Notes: generated by a model not told the origin, from the sequence alone. A stretch of DNA of 52,321 bases from an uncultured Polaromonas sp. (GCA_937863225.1 CALMEI010000051.1:1-52321), one strand, 5' to 3'. Counted from the stretch's first letter, positions 1 to 10,155 are shown. Program-made: numbers and translations.

Positions 1-1
1 C

Positions 2-139
2 AACTACTACGACGACACCAAACGCTACATCCAGGCTTCCAAAATTTTGAGCGATGCCGACCGTTATCAAATTTACGAAGGCAACACCCGTCGCGTGTTT
101 CCGCGTTTGGATGCCTTGCTCAAAGCCAAGAATCAATAA
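2..139 (+). CDS. LigJ-like amidohydrolase family hydratase, C-terminal end only
   Basis: Only the last 45 residues are in the window; the gene is cut by the left edge and ends in TAA. The visible tail contains a [12 protein letters not shown] stretch. That resembles the C-terminal part of amidohydrolase-related proteins such as 4-oxalomesaconate hydratase LigJ, where an I-x-x-x-N-A-R-R-V-(F/Y)-P-R-L motif is usual. It lies 11 bases upstream of ligK, so a role in the same protocatechuate 4,5-cleavage pathway (hydration of 4-oxalomesaconate) fits. The assignment rests on a short tail and on context, so it is tentative. Confidence 0.6.
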   Translation, partial: NYYDDTKRYIQASKILSDADRYQIYEGNTRRVFPRLDALLKAKNQ

Positions 140-150
140 GGAGTCTTCAT

Positions 151-834
151 ATGTACGAACTAGGCGTTGTTTACCGCAACATTAACCGTGCAAACCGCAC
201 CGCTGCCGATGGAATGGCCGCTTTGGGCTCGGCCACGGTGCACGAGGCCATGGGCCGTGTGGGTTTGTTGAAACCCTATATGCGACCCATTTCCGCCGGG
301 CAACAAATCCCGGGCACCGCCGTCACCGTGTTGCTGCAACCGGGCGACAACTGGATGATGCACGTGGTGGCTGAACAAATCCAACCGGGTGATGTGGTTG
401 TCGCAGCGGTTACAGCCGAATGCACCGATGGCTATTTTGGCGATTTGCTCGCCACCAGTTTCCAAGCACGTGGCGCACGCGCACTCATCATTGATGCGGG
501 TGTGCGTGATGTGAAAGAGTTGCAGCGCATGAACTTCCCCGTGTGGAGCAAAGCCATCAGCAGCAAAGGCACCATTAAAGCGACATTGGGCTCGGTCAAC
601 ATACCCATCGTCTGTGCGGGCATGCTGGTGACACCTGGCGATGTGATGGTGGCGGACGATGATGGCGTGGTCTGCGTGCCCGCCGCACGCGCGCTTGAAA
701 CGCTGGCAGCCGCACAAAAACGCGAAAGTTTTGAAGGTGAAAAACGCGCCAAACTCGCTTCAGGGATATTAGGTCTTGACATGTACAGCATGCGAGAACC
801 GCTGGAAAAAGCCGGCTTGAAATACATCGATTAA
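151..834 (+). CDS. ligK: 4-carboxy-4-hydroxy-2-oxoadipate aldolase (RraA-like)
   Basis: A 227-residue class II aldolase of the HMG/CHA aldolase (RraA-like) family. It cleaves 4-carboxy-4-hydroxy-2-oxoadipate to pyruvate and oxaloacetate, the last step of protocatechuate 4,5-cleavage; members also act on 4-hydroxy-4-methyl-2-oxoglutarate. Visible motifs are G-D-L-L at residues 97-100 and D-A-G-V-R-D at 115-120, whose Arg-Asp pair binds substrate and the divalent metal in this family. The length is typical. An AAGGAG ribosome binding site lies seven bases before the ATG. It sits between the LigJ-like gene end and ligI in a co-directional pathway operon. Confidence 0.9.
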   Translation: MYELGVVYRNINRANRTAADGMAALGSATVHEAMGRVGLLKPYMRPISAGQQIPGTAVTVLLQPGDNWMMHVVAEQIQPGDVVVAAVTAECTDGYFGDLLATSFQARGARALIIDAGVRDVKELQRMNFPVWSKAISSKGTIKATLGSVNIPIVCAGMLVTPGDVMVADDDGVVCVPAARALETLAAAQKRESFEGEKRAKLASGILGLDMYSMREPLEKAGLKYID

Positions 835-864
835 ATGGTTCAGCAACGTAGATAGCTGATAATT

Positions 865-927
865 TACATGCCTTTTTGGCCTCTACCCGTTACAAATAGT
901 GCCTACAGTGCTATCAAAATTATAGTA
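865..927 (+). repeat. Palindromic interspersed repeat, copy A (intergenic, ligK-ligI)
   Basis: This 63-base unit aligns without gaps to the four other copies in the window. It begins TACATGCC and ends with the GCTATC-AAA-ATTATAGTA form of the shared right end. Read in the frame used by the coding copies it is fully open (Y-M-P-F-W-P-L-P-V-T-N-S-A-Y-S-A-I-K...). It fills most of the ligK-ligI gap and ends 13 bases before the ligI ATG, so the usual ribosome binding site region of ligI is largely repeat-derived and no clear Shine-Dalgarno is visible. Confidence 0.75.
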
Positions 928-940
928 AATAGATTGACTT

Positions 941-1849
941 ATGAATTTCACTAAAACCCCAGGCTGGCTAGACTGGTACAGAGGCCCCAGCCAACCACGC
1001 TTCCAACTGCCCGCTGGCGCGGTCGATGCGCACTGCCATGTTTTCGGACCGGGTGCTGTGTTTCCCTATGCACCTGAGCGCAAGTACACGCCATGTGATG
1101 CGTCCAAAGCGCAACTGTTTACCCTGCGCGACCATTTGGGTTTTGATAAAAACGTCATCGTGCAAGCCACCTGCCACGGCGCCGACAACCGCGCTTTGGT
1201 CGACGCACTGCTGTCTTCCAAAGGCAAGGCGCGCGGTGTGGCTACCGTCAAACGCAGCGTGACAGATGCCGATATCCAGGCCATGCATGATGCGGGTGTG
1301 CGCGGTGTCAGGTTCAATTTTGTCAAACGCTTGGTTGATTTCACCCCCAAAGACGAGCTCTTAGAAATTGCCAGTCGCATTGCCCATTGGGGATGGCATG
1401 TGGTGATTTATTTTGAAGCGGTGGACTTGCCCGAATTGTGGGATTTTTTCACCGCCTTGCCCACCACCATTGTGGTGGACCACATGGGGCGCCCTGATGT
1501 GTCGCTGCCAGTGAGTGGCCCACAGTTTGGTTTGTTCCAAAAATTCATGCGTGAGCACCCCAATGTGTGGAGCAAAGTGAGTTGTCCTGAACGTTTGAGC
1601 GTGACTGGTCCTAAAGCATTGAATGGTGAGCAACATGCCTATGCGGACGTCATCCCCTTTGCCAAAGCCATTGTGGATGAATTCCCAGACCGCGTGTTAT
1701 GGGGCACCGATTGGCCGCACCCGAATTTAAAAGACCACATGCCCGATGATGGCTTGTTGGTGGACTTCATCCCACACATCGCAACCACGCCAGAATTGCA
1801 ACACAAACTGTTGGTGGACAATCCCACCCGTCTCTATTGGCATTCATAA
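941..1849 (+). CDS. ligI: 2-pyrone-4,6-dicarboxylate lactonase
   Basis: A 302-residue amidohydrolase-superfamily lactonase that opens 2-pyrone-4,6-dicarboxylate to 4-oxalomesaconate in the protocatechuate 4,5-cleavage pathway. The H-C-H metal/active-site motif is at residues 31-33 (D-A-H-C-H-V-F-G-P). The G-T-D-W-P-H-P-N segment around residue 257 carries the catalytic Asp of the LigI family. Length matches characterised LigI enzymes. The preceding gap holds a copy of the palindromic repeat and no strong ribosome binding site. The pirin gene follows after ten bases, so the two are probably co-transcribed. Confidence 0.92.
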   Translation: MNFTKTPGWLDWYRGPSQPRFQLPAGAVDAHCHVFGPGAVFPYAPERKYTPCDASKAQLFTLRDHLGFDKNVIVQATCHGADNRALVDALLSSKGKARGVATVKRSVTDADIQAMHDAGVRGVRFNFVKRLVDFTPKDELLEIASRIAHWGWHVVIYFEAVDLPELWDFFTALPTTIVVDHMGRPDVSLPVSGPQFGLFQKFMREHPNVWSKVSCPERLSVTGPKALNGEQHAYADVIPFAKAIVDEFPDRVLWGTDWPHPNLKDHMPDDGLLVDFIPHIATTPELQHKLLVDNPTRLYWHS

Positions 1850-1859
1850 GGAATACAGC

Positions 1860-2755
1860 ATGTCGACCCCTGTTGCACACAACATGACACAAACCATGGC
1901 CAAAACCATCGTTCAAATCAAAAGCGCACCACCGCAACACTGGGTGGGCAATGGCTTTAAGGTGCACGGCATGTTCAACTACAACGATAACGCGGCTTTG
2001 TTCAGCCCATTTTTGTTGATGGACTATGGCGCACCCACACAGTTTGCTCCCAACAACGGTGCCCCCAATGGCGTCGGCTCGCATCCGCACCGTGGCTTTG
2101 AAACCGTCACCATTGCCTATGCGGGCGAGGTCACACACCGCGACTCCGCTGGCGGTGGCGGCACCATTGCCGCTGGCGATGTGCAGTGGATGACAGCTGG
2201 CGCCGGTATCGTGCACAACGAATTTCACTCCCCCGCCTTCAGCCAGCAAGGCGGCACCATGCACATGGTGCAACTGTGGGTGAACTTACCGGCCAAAAAC
2301 AAAATGACGCCCGCGCACTACCAGGCCATCAGCCAAGCACAAATTGCACAGGTGGATTCAGAGGCTGGCACGGTCCGCTTGATTGCCGGTGATTTAGATG
2401 GGCACAAAGGTGCCGCCGAGACCTACACACCCATACGTTTGTGGGATCTGCACGTGAAGGCCGGGCAAACCCTGTCGCTGACTCAACCCGATGGATGGAC
2501 CACCTTGTTGTTGGTGCAAAGCGGCACCGTGCGCATCAACGACAGCAGCCCCGTGGGTGCAGCACAACTGGTGGTGCTCAGCCGCCAAGGCAGTGCTGTG
2601 CACATACAGGCCAGTGCCGACGCACATTTGTTGCTTTTGGCTGGTGAGCCCATCAACGAGACCGTCGTTGGTTACGGCCCGTTTGTGATGAACACCAAAG
2701 CAGAAATCCAACAAGCGTTTGTCGATTTTGATTCGGGCAAGTTTGGAGAAATTTA

Positions 2756-2756
<1 letters not shown>
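1860..2756 (+). CDS. Pirin family protein within the lig operon
   Basis: A 298-residue bicupin of the pirin family. The N-terminal cupin shows the metal-binding pattern H-P-H-R-G-F-E-T-V followed about 45 residues later by H-N-E, the His/His/His/Glu set that binds iron in pirins. The C-terminal cupin follows. Some pirins are quercetin dioxygenases and others are regulators, so the reaction here is unknown. Its position between ligI and ligA, with a one-base TAATG overlap into ligA, suggests a role tied to aromatic degradation. The chosen ATG follows AAGGAATACAGC; a longer open frame upstream overlaps ligI and is unlikely to be used. Confidence 0.85.
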
Positions 2757-4077
<1,321 letters not shown>

Positions 4078-4079
4078 CA

Positions 4080-4128
4080 CCGTTCGGGGTGAGCCTGTCG
4101 AACCCTTCGACAAGCTCAGGGCGAACGG
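4080..4128. repeat. Short nested palindrome (REP-like) between ligB and ligC
   Basis: The outer arms CCGTTCG (4080-4086) and CGAACGG (4122-4128) are perfectly complementary. The inner arms GAGCCTGTCGAA (4091-4102) and TTCGACAAGCTC (4106-4117) pair with one mismatch around a three-base loop. This form, with TTCGACA-GCTCAGG-CGAACGG, is one I recall as a common dispersed repeat in proteobacterial genomes. It could attenuate or stabilise the lig transcript between ligB and ligC. No T-tract follows, so it is not a standard terminator. Confidence 0.75.
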
Positions 4129-4161
4129 ATATAAAGAAATTCAAATATTTAAGGACAATTT

Positions 4162-5118
4162 ATGAGCAAGACCATCAAAGTCGCCCTCGCAGGCGCAGGC
4201 GCATTCGGCATCAAGCATTTAGACGGCATTAAAAACATTGACGGCGTTGAAGTCGTTTCGTTGATCAGCCGAGATTTGGAAAAAACCAAAGAAGTCGCCA
4301 CCAAATATGGCATTGCGCATGTCACGACCGATTTAAATGAAAGCTTGGCACTCAAGGATGTGGATGCTGTGATCTTGTGCACACCCACGCAAATGCACGC
4401 CGATCAAACTTTGGCTTGCCTCAAAGCCGGCAAACATGTGCAGGTAGAAATCCCATTGGCAGATACGCTCAAAGGCGCCAGCGAAGTGGTGGCGTTGGCC
4501 AAAACCAGTGGACTGGTGGCCATGTGCGGCCACACGCGGCGCTTCAACCCCAGCCACCAATTTGTACACAATCAAATCAAAGCTGGAACATTCAATATTC
4601 AGCAAATGGATGTGCAAACCTACTTTTTTAGACGCACCAACATGAACGCATTGGGGCAAGCCCGCAGTTGGACAGACCATTTACTGTGGCACCATGCGGC
4701 ACACACCGTAGATTTGTTTGCCTACCAAGCTGGCAGCCCGATTGTCAAAGCCAATGCGCTACAAGGACCGATACACCCCACATTGGGCATTGCAATGGAC
4801 ATGTCGATACAACTTAAAGCTGCGAATGGTGCGATTTGCACACTGTCATTGAGCTTTAACAATGACGGGCCATTGGGCACATTTTTCCGTTACATTGGCG
4901 ACAGCGCCACCTACATCGCACGCTACGATGACTTGTTCAATGGCAAAGACGAAAAAATTGATGTCAGCAAGGTTGACGTTTCCATGAATGGCATTGAGCT
5001 GCAAGACCGCGAATTTTTTGCCGCCATCAAAGAGGGCCGTGAACCCAATTCCAGCGTCGCGCAGGTGTTCAACTGCTACCAAGTTTTGCATGACTTGGAA
5101 CAACAATTGAACGCTTAA
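4162..5118 (+). CDS. ligC: 4-carboxy-2-hydroxymuconate-6-semialdehyde dehydrogenase
   Basis: A 318-residue Gfo/Idh/MocA-type NAD(P) oxidoreductase. It oxidises the hemiacetal form of the LigAB product to 2-pyrone-4,6-dicarboxylate, the LigI substrate. The Rossmann motif G-A-G-A-F-G lies at residues 11-16. An E-I-P-L segment near residue 95 replaces the usual E-K-P of the family. A G-H-T-R-R-F-N-P segment and a H-H-A-A-H-T-V-D segment follow in the substrate domain. An AAGGAC ribosome binding site precedes the ATG. It is the last gene of the lig operon, and an intrinsic terminator lies 40 bases after the stop. Confidence 0.92.
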   Translation: MSKTIKVALAGAGAFGIKHLDGIKNIDGVEVVSLISRDLEKTKEVATKYGIAHVTTDLNESLALKDVDAVILCTPTQMHADQTLACLKAGKHVQVEIPLADTLKGASEVVALAKTSGLVAMCGHTRRFNPSHQFVHNQIKAGTFNIQQMDVQTYFFRRTNMNALGQARSWTDHLLWHHAAHTVDLFAYQAGSPIVKANALQGPIHPTLGIAMDMSIQLKAANGAICTLSLSFNNDGPLGTFFRYIGDSATYIARYDDLFNGKDEKIDVSKVDVSMNGIELQDREFFAAIKEGREPNSSVAQVFNCYQVLHDLEQQLNA

Positions 5119-5158
5119 ACCCGCTGTTGGCCAGCAGCTGTGTTGGGTCTGAGATAAT

Positions 5159-5180
5159 GGGTTCTTCTTGAACCCTTTTT
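5159..5180 (+). terminator. Intrinsic terminator of the lig operon
   Basis: GGGTTC and GAACCC form a six-pair stem around TTCTT and are followed by TTTTTCTTTT on the plus strand. It lies between ligC and secB, so it separates the catabolic operon from secB-gpsA. It ends only about 20 bases before the secB start, so a secB promoter would have to overlap it, or secB is partly read through. A GATAAT hexamer just upstream of the stem is a possible -10. Confidence 0.7.
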
Positions 5181-5199
5181 CTTTTACTGAAAGCATCCC

Positions 5200-5658
5200 A
5201 TGGCTGAAGCAAGCACACCCAATTTAGAACCCGTATTTCAAATCCAGCGCGTTTACTTGAAAGAGGCGTCACTCGAACAACCCAATTCTCCTGCCATTTT
5301 GTTGCAGCAAGATAACCCAGCTGTGGACATCCAATTGGGCGTGGAAGCCACACCTGTTTCTGAAGGCGTGTATGAAGTATCAGTGACTGCCACTGTGCAC
5401 ACCAAAATTGCCGAGAAAACCGTTTTTTTGGTTGAAGCCAAGCAAGCCGGCATTTTTGAAATTCGCAACTTACCTGAAGAGCAAATGCCACCAATCATGG
5501 GCATCACTTGCCCACAAATTGTCTACCCCTACTTGCGCAGCAATGTGTCAGACATGATTTCCCGCGCCGGCTTTCCACCTGTGCATTTGGCTGAAATTAA
5601 TTTTCAAGCCATGTACGAACAGCAGCAAGCCCAAGCAGCAGCAACGCCTCTGCAATAG
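5200..5658 (+). CDS. secB: Protein-export chaperone SecB
   Basis: A 152-residue SecB, the tetrameric cytoplasmic chaperone that keeps exported precursors unfolded and delivers them to SecA. The N-terminal [10 protein letters not shown] strand is characteristic, as is the central [24 protein letters not shown] stretch. Length is normal. gpsA follows about 105 bases downstream, a common proteobacterial neighbourhood; a palindromic repeat copy fills the gap. Confidence 0.96.
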   Translation: MAEASTPNLEPVFQIQRVYLKEASLEQPNSPAILLQQDNPAVDIQLGVEATPVSEGVYEVSVTATVHTKIAEKTVFLVEAKQAGIFEIRNLPEEQMPPIMGITCPQIVYPYLRSNVSDMISRAGFPPVHLAEINFQAMYEQQQAQAAATPLQ

Positions 5659-5673
5659 GACTTTTCCGCAAAA

Positions 5674-5736
5674 TATATGAAAAATTGGCCTCTAGGCGGC
5701 ATAATGATTGCCTAGAGTGCTATTAAATATATAGCA
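5674..5736 (+). repeat. Palindromic interspersed repeat, copy B (intergenic, secB-gpsA)
   Basis: Another 63-base copy, with a perfect eight-base palindrome CTCTAGGC (5690-5697) / GCCTAGAG (5710-5717) at its centre and the right end GCTATTAAATATATAGCA. It matches the metG copy at about 46 of 63 positions and the fdsB copy at about 45 of the 57 right-hand positions by hand alignment. In the frame of the coding copies it has a TAG in the middle, so this copy could not be translated through. It lies between secB and gpsA, co-directional with both. Confidence 0.8.
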
Positions 5737-5763
5737 TTTAACTTCTCACCTCAAACAGTCCAC

Positions 5764-6780
5764 ATGAAAATCTCAATTTTAGGTGCGGGTGCTTGGGGTA
5801 CGGCTATGGCGGTCAGTGCCGCCAACAAAGTAGCGAACAATCAATTTGAGCACCAGGTCACGCTGTGGGCGCGCGATGCAGTGCAAGCGGCGCAGATGCA
5901 GACAACGCGCAAGAATGCACGCTATTTGCCACAAATCACTTTACCCGATGCATTGCAAATCACGCATGGCGATGTGCCAACGCACTGTGTCGCAGCCGAT
6001 GTATGCATCATCGCCACGCCCATGTCTGCTTTGCGAGGCATGTTGTTGCAGCTGCAAGACGTCACTTGCCCGGTGGTGTGGCTGTGCAAAGGTTTTGAGA
6101 CAGCACTAGCTGGACATGTCGGCTTGCTGGGACATGAAATTGCTGCAGAAGTTTGTCATGACAAGCTGCGCTATGGTGTTTTAAGTGGGCCGAGTTTTGC
6201 GCTGGAAGTGGCACGCGGACAACCCACTGCCCTGGTTGCAGCCAGCAACCACGCCAACGTGTGCGATGCCTTGGTTGCGGCTTTTCACAGCACAGCATTG
6301 CGTATCTATGCCAATGACGATGTGATTGGTGTGGAAGTGGGTGGCGCAGTCAAAAATGTGTTGGCCATTGCCACGGGTTTGTGCGATGGTTTGAACCTGG
6401 GATTGAATGCGCGTGCAGCTTTGTTGACACGCGGCTTGGCTGAAATGACGCGGCTGGGTGTGGCATTGGGCGCCAAACCTGAAACTTTGATGGGTTTGTC
6501 TGGATTAGGTGATTTGATTTTGACTGCGACAGGTGATTTAAGCCGTAATCGCCAAGTGGGTTTGTTGTTGGCCCAAGGACAAAGCCTGAGCCAAGCAGTC
6601 ACCTCACTGGGCCACGTGGCTGAAGGCGTTTACAGCGCCCGCACAGTGAGTCAACGCGCACAGTCACTGGGTGTGGAAATGCCCATCACTCAAAGCGTCG
6701 TTGACGTGCTGGACGGCACCATCAGTGCAAAAAGTGCAGTGGCACAACTCATGGGGCGTGACGCCACACAAGAGGTTTAG
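5764..6780 (+). CDS. gpsA: Glycerol-3-phosphate dehydrogenase [NAD(P)+]
   Basis: A 338-residue GpsA, which reduces dihydroxyacetone phosphate to sn-glycerol-3-phosphate for phospholipid synthesis in the cytoplasm. The N-terminal dinucleotide-binding motif G-A-G-A-W-G-T-A is at residues 7-14. The catalytic-Lys segment [14 protein letters not shown] and the G-L-S-G-L-G-D-L segment are both visible. Length is typical. The stop is one base from the stop of the convergent fdhD gene, with no room for a terminator between them. Confidence 0.95.
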   Translation: MKISILGAGAWGTAMAVSAANKVANNQFEHQVTLWARDAVQAAQMQTTRKNARYLPQITLPDALQITHGDVPTHCVAADVCIIATPMSALRGMLLQLQDVTCPVVWLCKGFETALAGHVGLLGHEIAAEVCHDKLRYGVLSGPSFALEVARGQPTALVAASNHANVCDALVAAFHSTALRIYANDDVIGVEVGGAVKNVLAIATGLCDGLNLGLNARAALLTRGLAEMTRLGVALGAKPETLMGLSGLGDLILTATGDLSRNRQVGLLLAQGQSLSQAVTSLGHVAEGVYSARTVSQRAQSLGVEMPITQSVVDVLDGTISAKSAVAQLMGRDATQEV

Positions 6781-6781
6781 A

Positions 6782-7606
6782 TTAAGCTGCGATCGTTCTG
6801 GTTTGCCATTGCACTCGGTCAGGTGCTGAAAAACATAAAAACCGTTTGTTTGTCGCACGACCAATTGCACACAGATTAAGTTGAAGCGCCAAAGCCAATC
6901 CCATTTCAGTCATGCCACTGCGTGAGACGACAATAGGCACACCCATCTGTGCCGCCTTCATGACCATTTCGCTGGTCAGCCTGCCAGTTGAATAGAAAAC
7001 CTTATCTTGTCCGTGCACGGCTTCATCCTGCAACCACATCCAACCTGCAATGGTGTCAATGGCATTGTGGCGCCCTACATCTTCCACAAAGACCAGCTTT
7101 TCTGCACTTTTTCCACTGATCGAAAACAATGCGCAGCCATGCACAGAGCCTGCTTGTTTGTAAATACTGTCTTGCAAACGGATGGTGTCGGTTATATCTT
7201 CTAATTGCGATTGGGTGACTTTGGCCTCTGGCAGTTTGATACCATCGAATGCATCCAGCACATCACCAAACAAGCTACCCTGGCCGCATCCTGAAGTGAC
7301 AACGCGTTTTTCGGTACGCTTTTCTATGTCAGAAATACCTTGCCGAGTTTTAACTGCGGCAGCACCAACATCCCAATCGACCGTTATCGATTCAATTTCC
7401 GCAAGGTTTTCAATCAGTCGTTGGTTTCGCAAGTAGCCAAGCACCAGCCATTCTGGATGCGCCCCCAGCGTCATCAAGGTCACCAGTTCACGCTTGTCAA
7501 CGTAGATGGTTAAGGCACGCTCAGCAGGTATAAAAAGTGTACGATTCTGTCCAAATTCATCTACAGCTATCACTTCACGCACCACAGGTGCGCTTGCGTG
7601 GGACAA
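6782..7606 (-). CDS. fdhD: Formate dehydrogenase sulfurtransferase FdhD
   Basis: FdhD passes sulfur from IscS to the molybdopterin guanine dinucleotide cofactor and is needed for active formate dehydrogenases. Visible features are P-A-E-R-A-L-T-I-Y-V-D-K-R-E-L-V-T-L-M-T-L-G near the N-terminus, V-H-G-C-A-L-F, E-D-V-G-R-H-N-A-I-D and S-T-G-R-L-T-S-E-M-V. The usual C-G-x-C loop appears here as S-G-C-G-Q-G-S, with only one of the two cysteines. No ATG fits: family homology begins just after a TTG at 7606, 18 bases past the preceding stop, so a TTG start (274 residues) or a slightly later GTG is inferred. It is the last gene of the formate array. Confidence 0.88.
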   Translation of the reverse strand: MSHASAPVVREVIAVDEFGQNRTLFIPAERALTIYVDKRELVTLMTLGAHPEWLVLGYLRNQRLIENLAEIESITVDWDVGAAAVKTRQGISDIEKRTEKRVVTSGCGQGSLFGDVLDAFDGIKLPEAKVTQSQLEDITDTIRLQDSIYKQAGSVHGCALFSISGKSAEKLVFVEDVGRHNAIDTIAGWMWLQDEAVHGQDKVFYSTGRLTSEMVMKAAQMGVPIVVSRSGMTEMGLALALQLNLCAIGRATNKRFLCFSAPDRVQWQTRTIAA

Positions 7607-7623
7607 GTACGGAAACGCGGCGT

Positions 7624-8013
7624 TCAGGGTTTTTTGGCTGGCGCAGCCGCGACAGCAGGTTTGGTGGTTGCCGCAGCGCTGGCAACTGTAGGCGCTGCAG
7701 GAGAAGCTGCTGGTGTTGTTGCGGCTGCCACTGGCAATGGGTAGACAAATGGCCCCGGGTCTGCACATGCAGGTGCAGCGACTGCAGGTTTGGCCGTTTT
7801 ATGGGTTTTGTAATAATGTGCCGCTGTTTTGTCTTGTGACTTGCATAACAAATAACTGTCGACCTTTCCCGTCCAAGCAGTTTTAGCAGCTGCTTCTGCA
7901 GCTTTCGCTTTTGCCTCATCAGATGGAGCAGGCAGTTTTGCAATCGCTGTGGTGGTGAACCCGACCAGCAGCAATGCCATGAATGTCAAAGCGTGTTTTG
8001 GTTTCATTTTCAA
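7624..8013 (-). CDS. Ala/Pro-rich exported protein of the formate dehydrogenase cluster
   Basis: A 129-residue protein with a clear Sec signal peptide (K-M-K-P-K-H, a hydrophobic stretch, then T-A-I-A). A short region carries two to three cysteines (S-Y-L-L-C-K-S and A-P-A-C-A-D-P), and the low-complexity Ala/Pro/Thr tail ends in A-K-K-P. No known fold is recognised. It starts six bases after the cytochrome subunit gene, so it should be made with the periplasmic formate dehydrogenase and act outside the cytoplasmic membrane, perhaps as an accessory or scaffold. The function is unknown. Confidence 0.7.
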   Translation of the reverse strand: MKMKPKHALTFMALLLVGFTTTAIAKLPAPSDEAKAKAAEAAAKTAWTGKVDSYLLCKSQDKTAAHYYKTHKTAKPAVAAPACADPGPFVYPLPVAAATTPAASPAAPTVASAAATTKPAVAAAPAKKP

Positions 8014-8019
8014 ATTCCT

Positions 8020-9240
8020 TTATGCTTTTGCAATTTTTGCAGATGCAGCGCGTGCAGAGTTTTTGTCGGCAGTGCGGTGGGCAGAAATTTTGCCTGATTT
8101 GATATCTTCAAGCCACAAGGCGTGATGTTCTTTGGCCCATGTTTCGTCTACATAACCTGTTTGCATGCCTTGCAAAGTTCCTTCAGTTCCTATGGTTCCC
8201 AAATAAATGTGCCCCATGAACAACCCCATCATGGCAATGGTTGCAACTGCATGCACCATATGCGCAATTTGCATCGTACTGCGTTCATAGTTCAAGCCCG
8301 GAACCAGTTTATCTAAAACCAATCCAGATGCCACCACTATCAGGCCAAACGCGAAAACCCCTAACCAAAACAGCAATTTTTCGCCAGCATTAAATCGCCC
8401 AGCCTTCACATGTTGTTTTGACAACAAGCCACCACCTTTTAGCAACCAAGATAAATCACCTTTAGCTGGCAAATTGTCACGCACATAAGTGAAAATAACA
8501 ACTATCAGTGAAATGGCAAATACCGGACCCGCAAAGTTGTGTGCGTTCTTCAGCAAAAATGTCAGATAGCCAAAAAGACTTGAACCTATCAATGGTTGTA
8601 AGAGGTATTGACCAAAAGCCATCACCAGACCTGAGATTGCAAGTATGACAAATGCAATGGCGTTGGCCAAGTGCGCAGAGCGCTCAAAAGGAGTGAAGCG
8701 CTCTATTTTTCTTCCGGTCGGGCTTTCATTGAGCTCAATGGTGCCTCTGCGCCAATAAAACAAACCAATCGCGCCCAGCACAATCAATAACAATGCACCA
8801 CCGTATGGAATGATCCAATTGTTGCGCACTTGTCTCCATGCTTCGCCGGCTGTTGTCAAGCGCGAACCTGGATATTGCGTGAAGGGTTGAATCAAAACAC
8901 CCGCTTCTGGTGCCGTGGCCTTCGGCAGACTGCTGTAACCTTCTGCACCACTACCAACTTGACGCCACATGGGAGCGTTGTTTCCCGGTTGAACTTTGGC
9001 GCGTTCGCCATTGCTTTGTGTGGCGTAACCCGTATCCAAGCTTGCATCAGGTTTTATCTCAAAGATATTGGCACTTTGAACCCCAGCGACTGCTGGCGCA
9101 GAGGCTGCCATTGCAGGTGGGTTTTTTGCATCGGCAGTTGGCATGGCAACAGATTGAGCACTGGCCATAGTGTTGAAGCTCAACAAGCATGCGGCAATTG
9201 TCAGTGCTTTTGTAAGGCTAGCAAAGTGAGAGCGTAGCAT
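8020..9240 (-). CDS. fdhI: Formate dehydrogenase cytochrome b556 (gamma) subunit
   Basis: A 406-residue membrane subunit of a formate dehydrogenase N/O-type enzyme. It carries electrons from the periplasmic FdhAB to quinone through heme b. An N-terminal signal peptide (residues 1-27, cleavage after A-S-A) and a roughly 100-residue periplasmic region precede one transmembrane segment near residue 130. The four-helix cytochrome domain follows, with R-F-T-P-F-E-R-S-A-H-L-A-N-A, K-N-A-H-N-F-A-G-P and a late H-M-V-H-A motif that supply heme ligands. The chosen ATG has an AAAGGGAC ribosome binding site; an upstream in-frame ATG would add 11 residues. The long N-terminal periplasmic domain is absent from the short E. 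coli FdnI. Confidence 0.9.
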   Translation of the reverse strand: MLRSHFASLTKALTIAACLLSFNTMASAQSVAMPTADAKNPPAMAASAPAVAGVQSANIFEIKPDASLDTGYATQSNGERAKVQPGNNAPMWRQVGSGAEGYSSLPKATAPEAGVLIQPFTQYPGSRLTTAGEAWRQVRNNWIIPYGGALLLIVLGAIGLFYWRRGTIELNESPTGRKIERFTPFERSAHLANAIAFVILAISGLVMAFGQYLLQPLIGSSLFGYLTFLLKNAHNFAGPVFAISLIVVIFTYVRDNLPAKGDLSWLLKGGGLLSKQHVKAGRFNAGEKLLFWLGVFAFGLIVVASGLVLDKLVPGLNYERSTMQIAHMVHAVATIAMMGLFMGHIYLGTIGTEGTLQGMQTGYVDETWAKEHHALWLEDIKSGKISAHRTADKNSARAASAKIAKA

Positions 9241-9262
9241 AGTGCTGTCCCTTTCTTTGCGA

Positions 9263-9502
9263 TTAGTTAGCACGTGTATAGTCGTTTTGACTATATTGCA
9301 TACGAGATTTCAAATGCTGCTCCCAAGCTGCTTTATCAGCTGGCGTTTCGCCAGCCTTCCAACCAGATTGTGTAAAAGAGGCAACGCCCGTACCCGTGTA
9401 GGGCGCAGCATCTTTACGTGGTGTTGCTGCCGTTTGTTGTCGATCGCTGCAAGCGGTCAATGCAAATAGGGTTGCACAAATAATCAAAAAAGTAGTTTTC
9501 AT
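9263..9502 (-). CDS. Small lipoprotein of the formate dehydrogenase cluster
   Basis: A 79-residue predicted lipoprotein: a hydrophobic signal ends in the lipobox L-T-A-C with the modified Cys at residue 18, and about 60 polar residues follow. Its start overlaps the FdhB stop by four bases (ATGA) and the cytochrome subunit follows after 22 bases, so it is translationally coupled into the complex operon. The mature part has a G-W-K-A-G-E-T-P-A-D-K-A-A-W-E-Q-H-L pattern that I do not link to a named family. A periplasmic assembly or anchoring role is inference. Confidence 0.75.
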   Translation of the reverse strand: MKTTFLIICATLFALTACSDRQQTAATPRKDAAPYTGTGVASFTQSGWKAGETPADKAAWEQHLKSRMQYSQNDYTRAN

Positions 9503-10146
9503 ACTTTTCCTCCTTTAGCTGCCTCAGTGACAGCAGCACTTGCTGGAGGTTGCCCAGCTTGTTTTGAACCGTATGCTGTTCCCCAGCCCCATACTTCAGC
9601 ACCTTTGCCACGCTTGAGCACACGGTTGCGGAAAATATCGGCGACGACATCGCCGTCTCCAGCCAAGAGTGCTTTGGTCGAGCATTGTTCGGCACAAGCT
9701 GGCAATTTACCTTCAGCTAAACGGTTGCGTCCATATTTATCGAATTCCGCTTGGCTGCCATTGGCTTCTGGACCACCAGCGCAAAATGTGCACTTGTCCA
9801 TTTTGCCGCGCACACCAAAAGTACCTTGCGAAGGAAATTGTGGCGCTCCAAATGGGCACGCATAAGAGCAATACCCACAACCGATGCAAACATCCTTGTC
9901 ATGTAAAACCACCCCTTCATCGGTGCGATAGAAGCAATTGACGGGGCAAACTGCCATGCAGGGCGCATCACTACAGTGCATGCATGCAACTGAGATTGAT
10001 TTTTCACCAGGTACACCGTCATTCAAAGTGACAACCCTGCGGCGGTTCACACCCCATGGAACTTCGTTTTCATTTTTACAAGCTGTCACACAACCATTGC
10101 ATTCGATGCATCGTTCTGCATCACAAACAAATTTCATTCTTGCCAT
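9499..10146 (-). CDS. fdhB: Formate dehydrogenase iron-sulfur (beta) subunit
   Basis: A 215-residue four-cluster ferredoxin-type subunit that relays electrons from FdhA to the cytochrome b subunit. Cysteine groups are visible in order: C-I-E-C-N-G-C near residue 15, C-M-H-C-S-D-A-P-C-M-A-V-C, C-I-G-C-G-Y-C-S-Y-A-C, then C-T-F-C and C-A-E-Q-C. It is shorter than E. coli FdnH and lacks the C-terminal transmembrane anchor, so attachment must rely on the cytochrome subunit. It has no signal peptide and would be co-exported with FdhA by the Tat system. It lies nine bases after fdhA and overlaps the lipoprotein gene. Confidence 0.92.
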   Translation of the reverse strand: MARMKFVCDAERCIECNGCVTACKNENEVPWGVNRRRVVTLNDGVPGEKSISVACMHCSDAPCMAVCPVNCFYRTDEGVVLHDKDVCIGCGYCSYACPFGAPQFPSQGTFGVRGKMDKCTFCAGGPEANGSQAEFDKYGRNRLAEGKLPACAEQCSTKALLAGDGDVVADIFRNRVLKRGKGAEVWGWGTAYGSKQAGQPPASAAVTEAAKGGKV

Positions 10147-10155
10147 GATGACTCC

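Noticed and set aside
160-717. Long antisense open frame opposite ligK and similar antisense frames across the window.
   Set aside because: They are shadow frames of well-supported genes, with composition of reversed codons and no start signals or family motifs.
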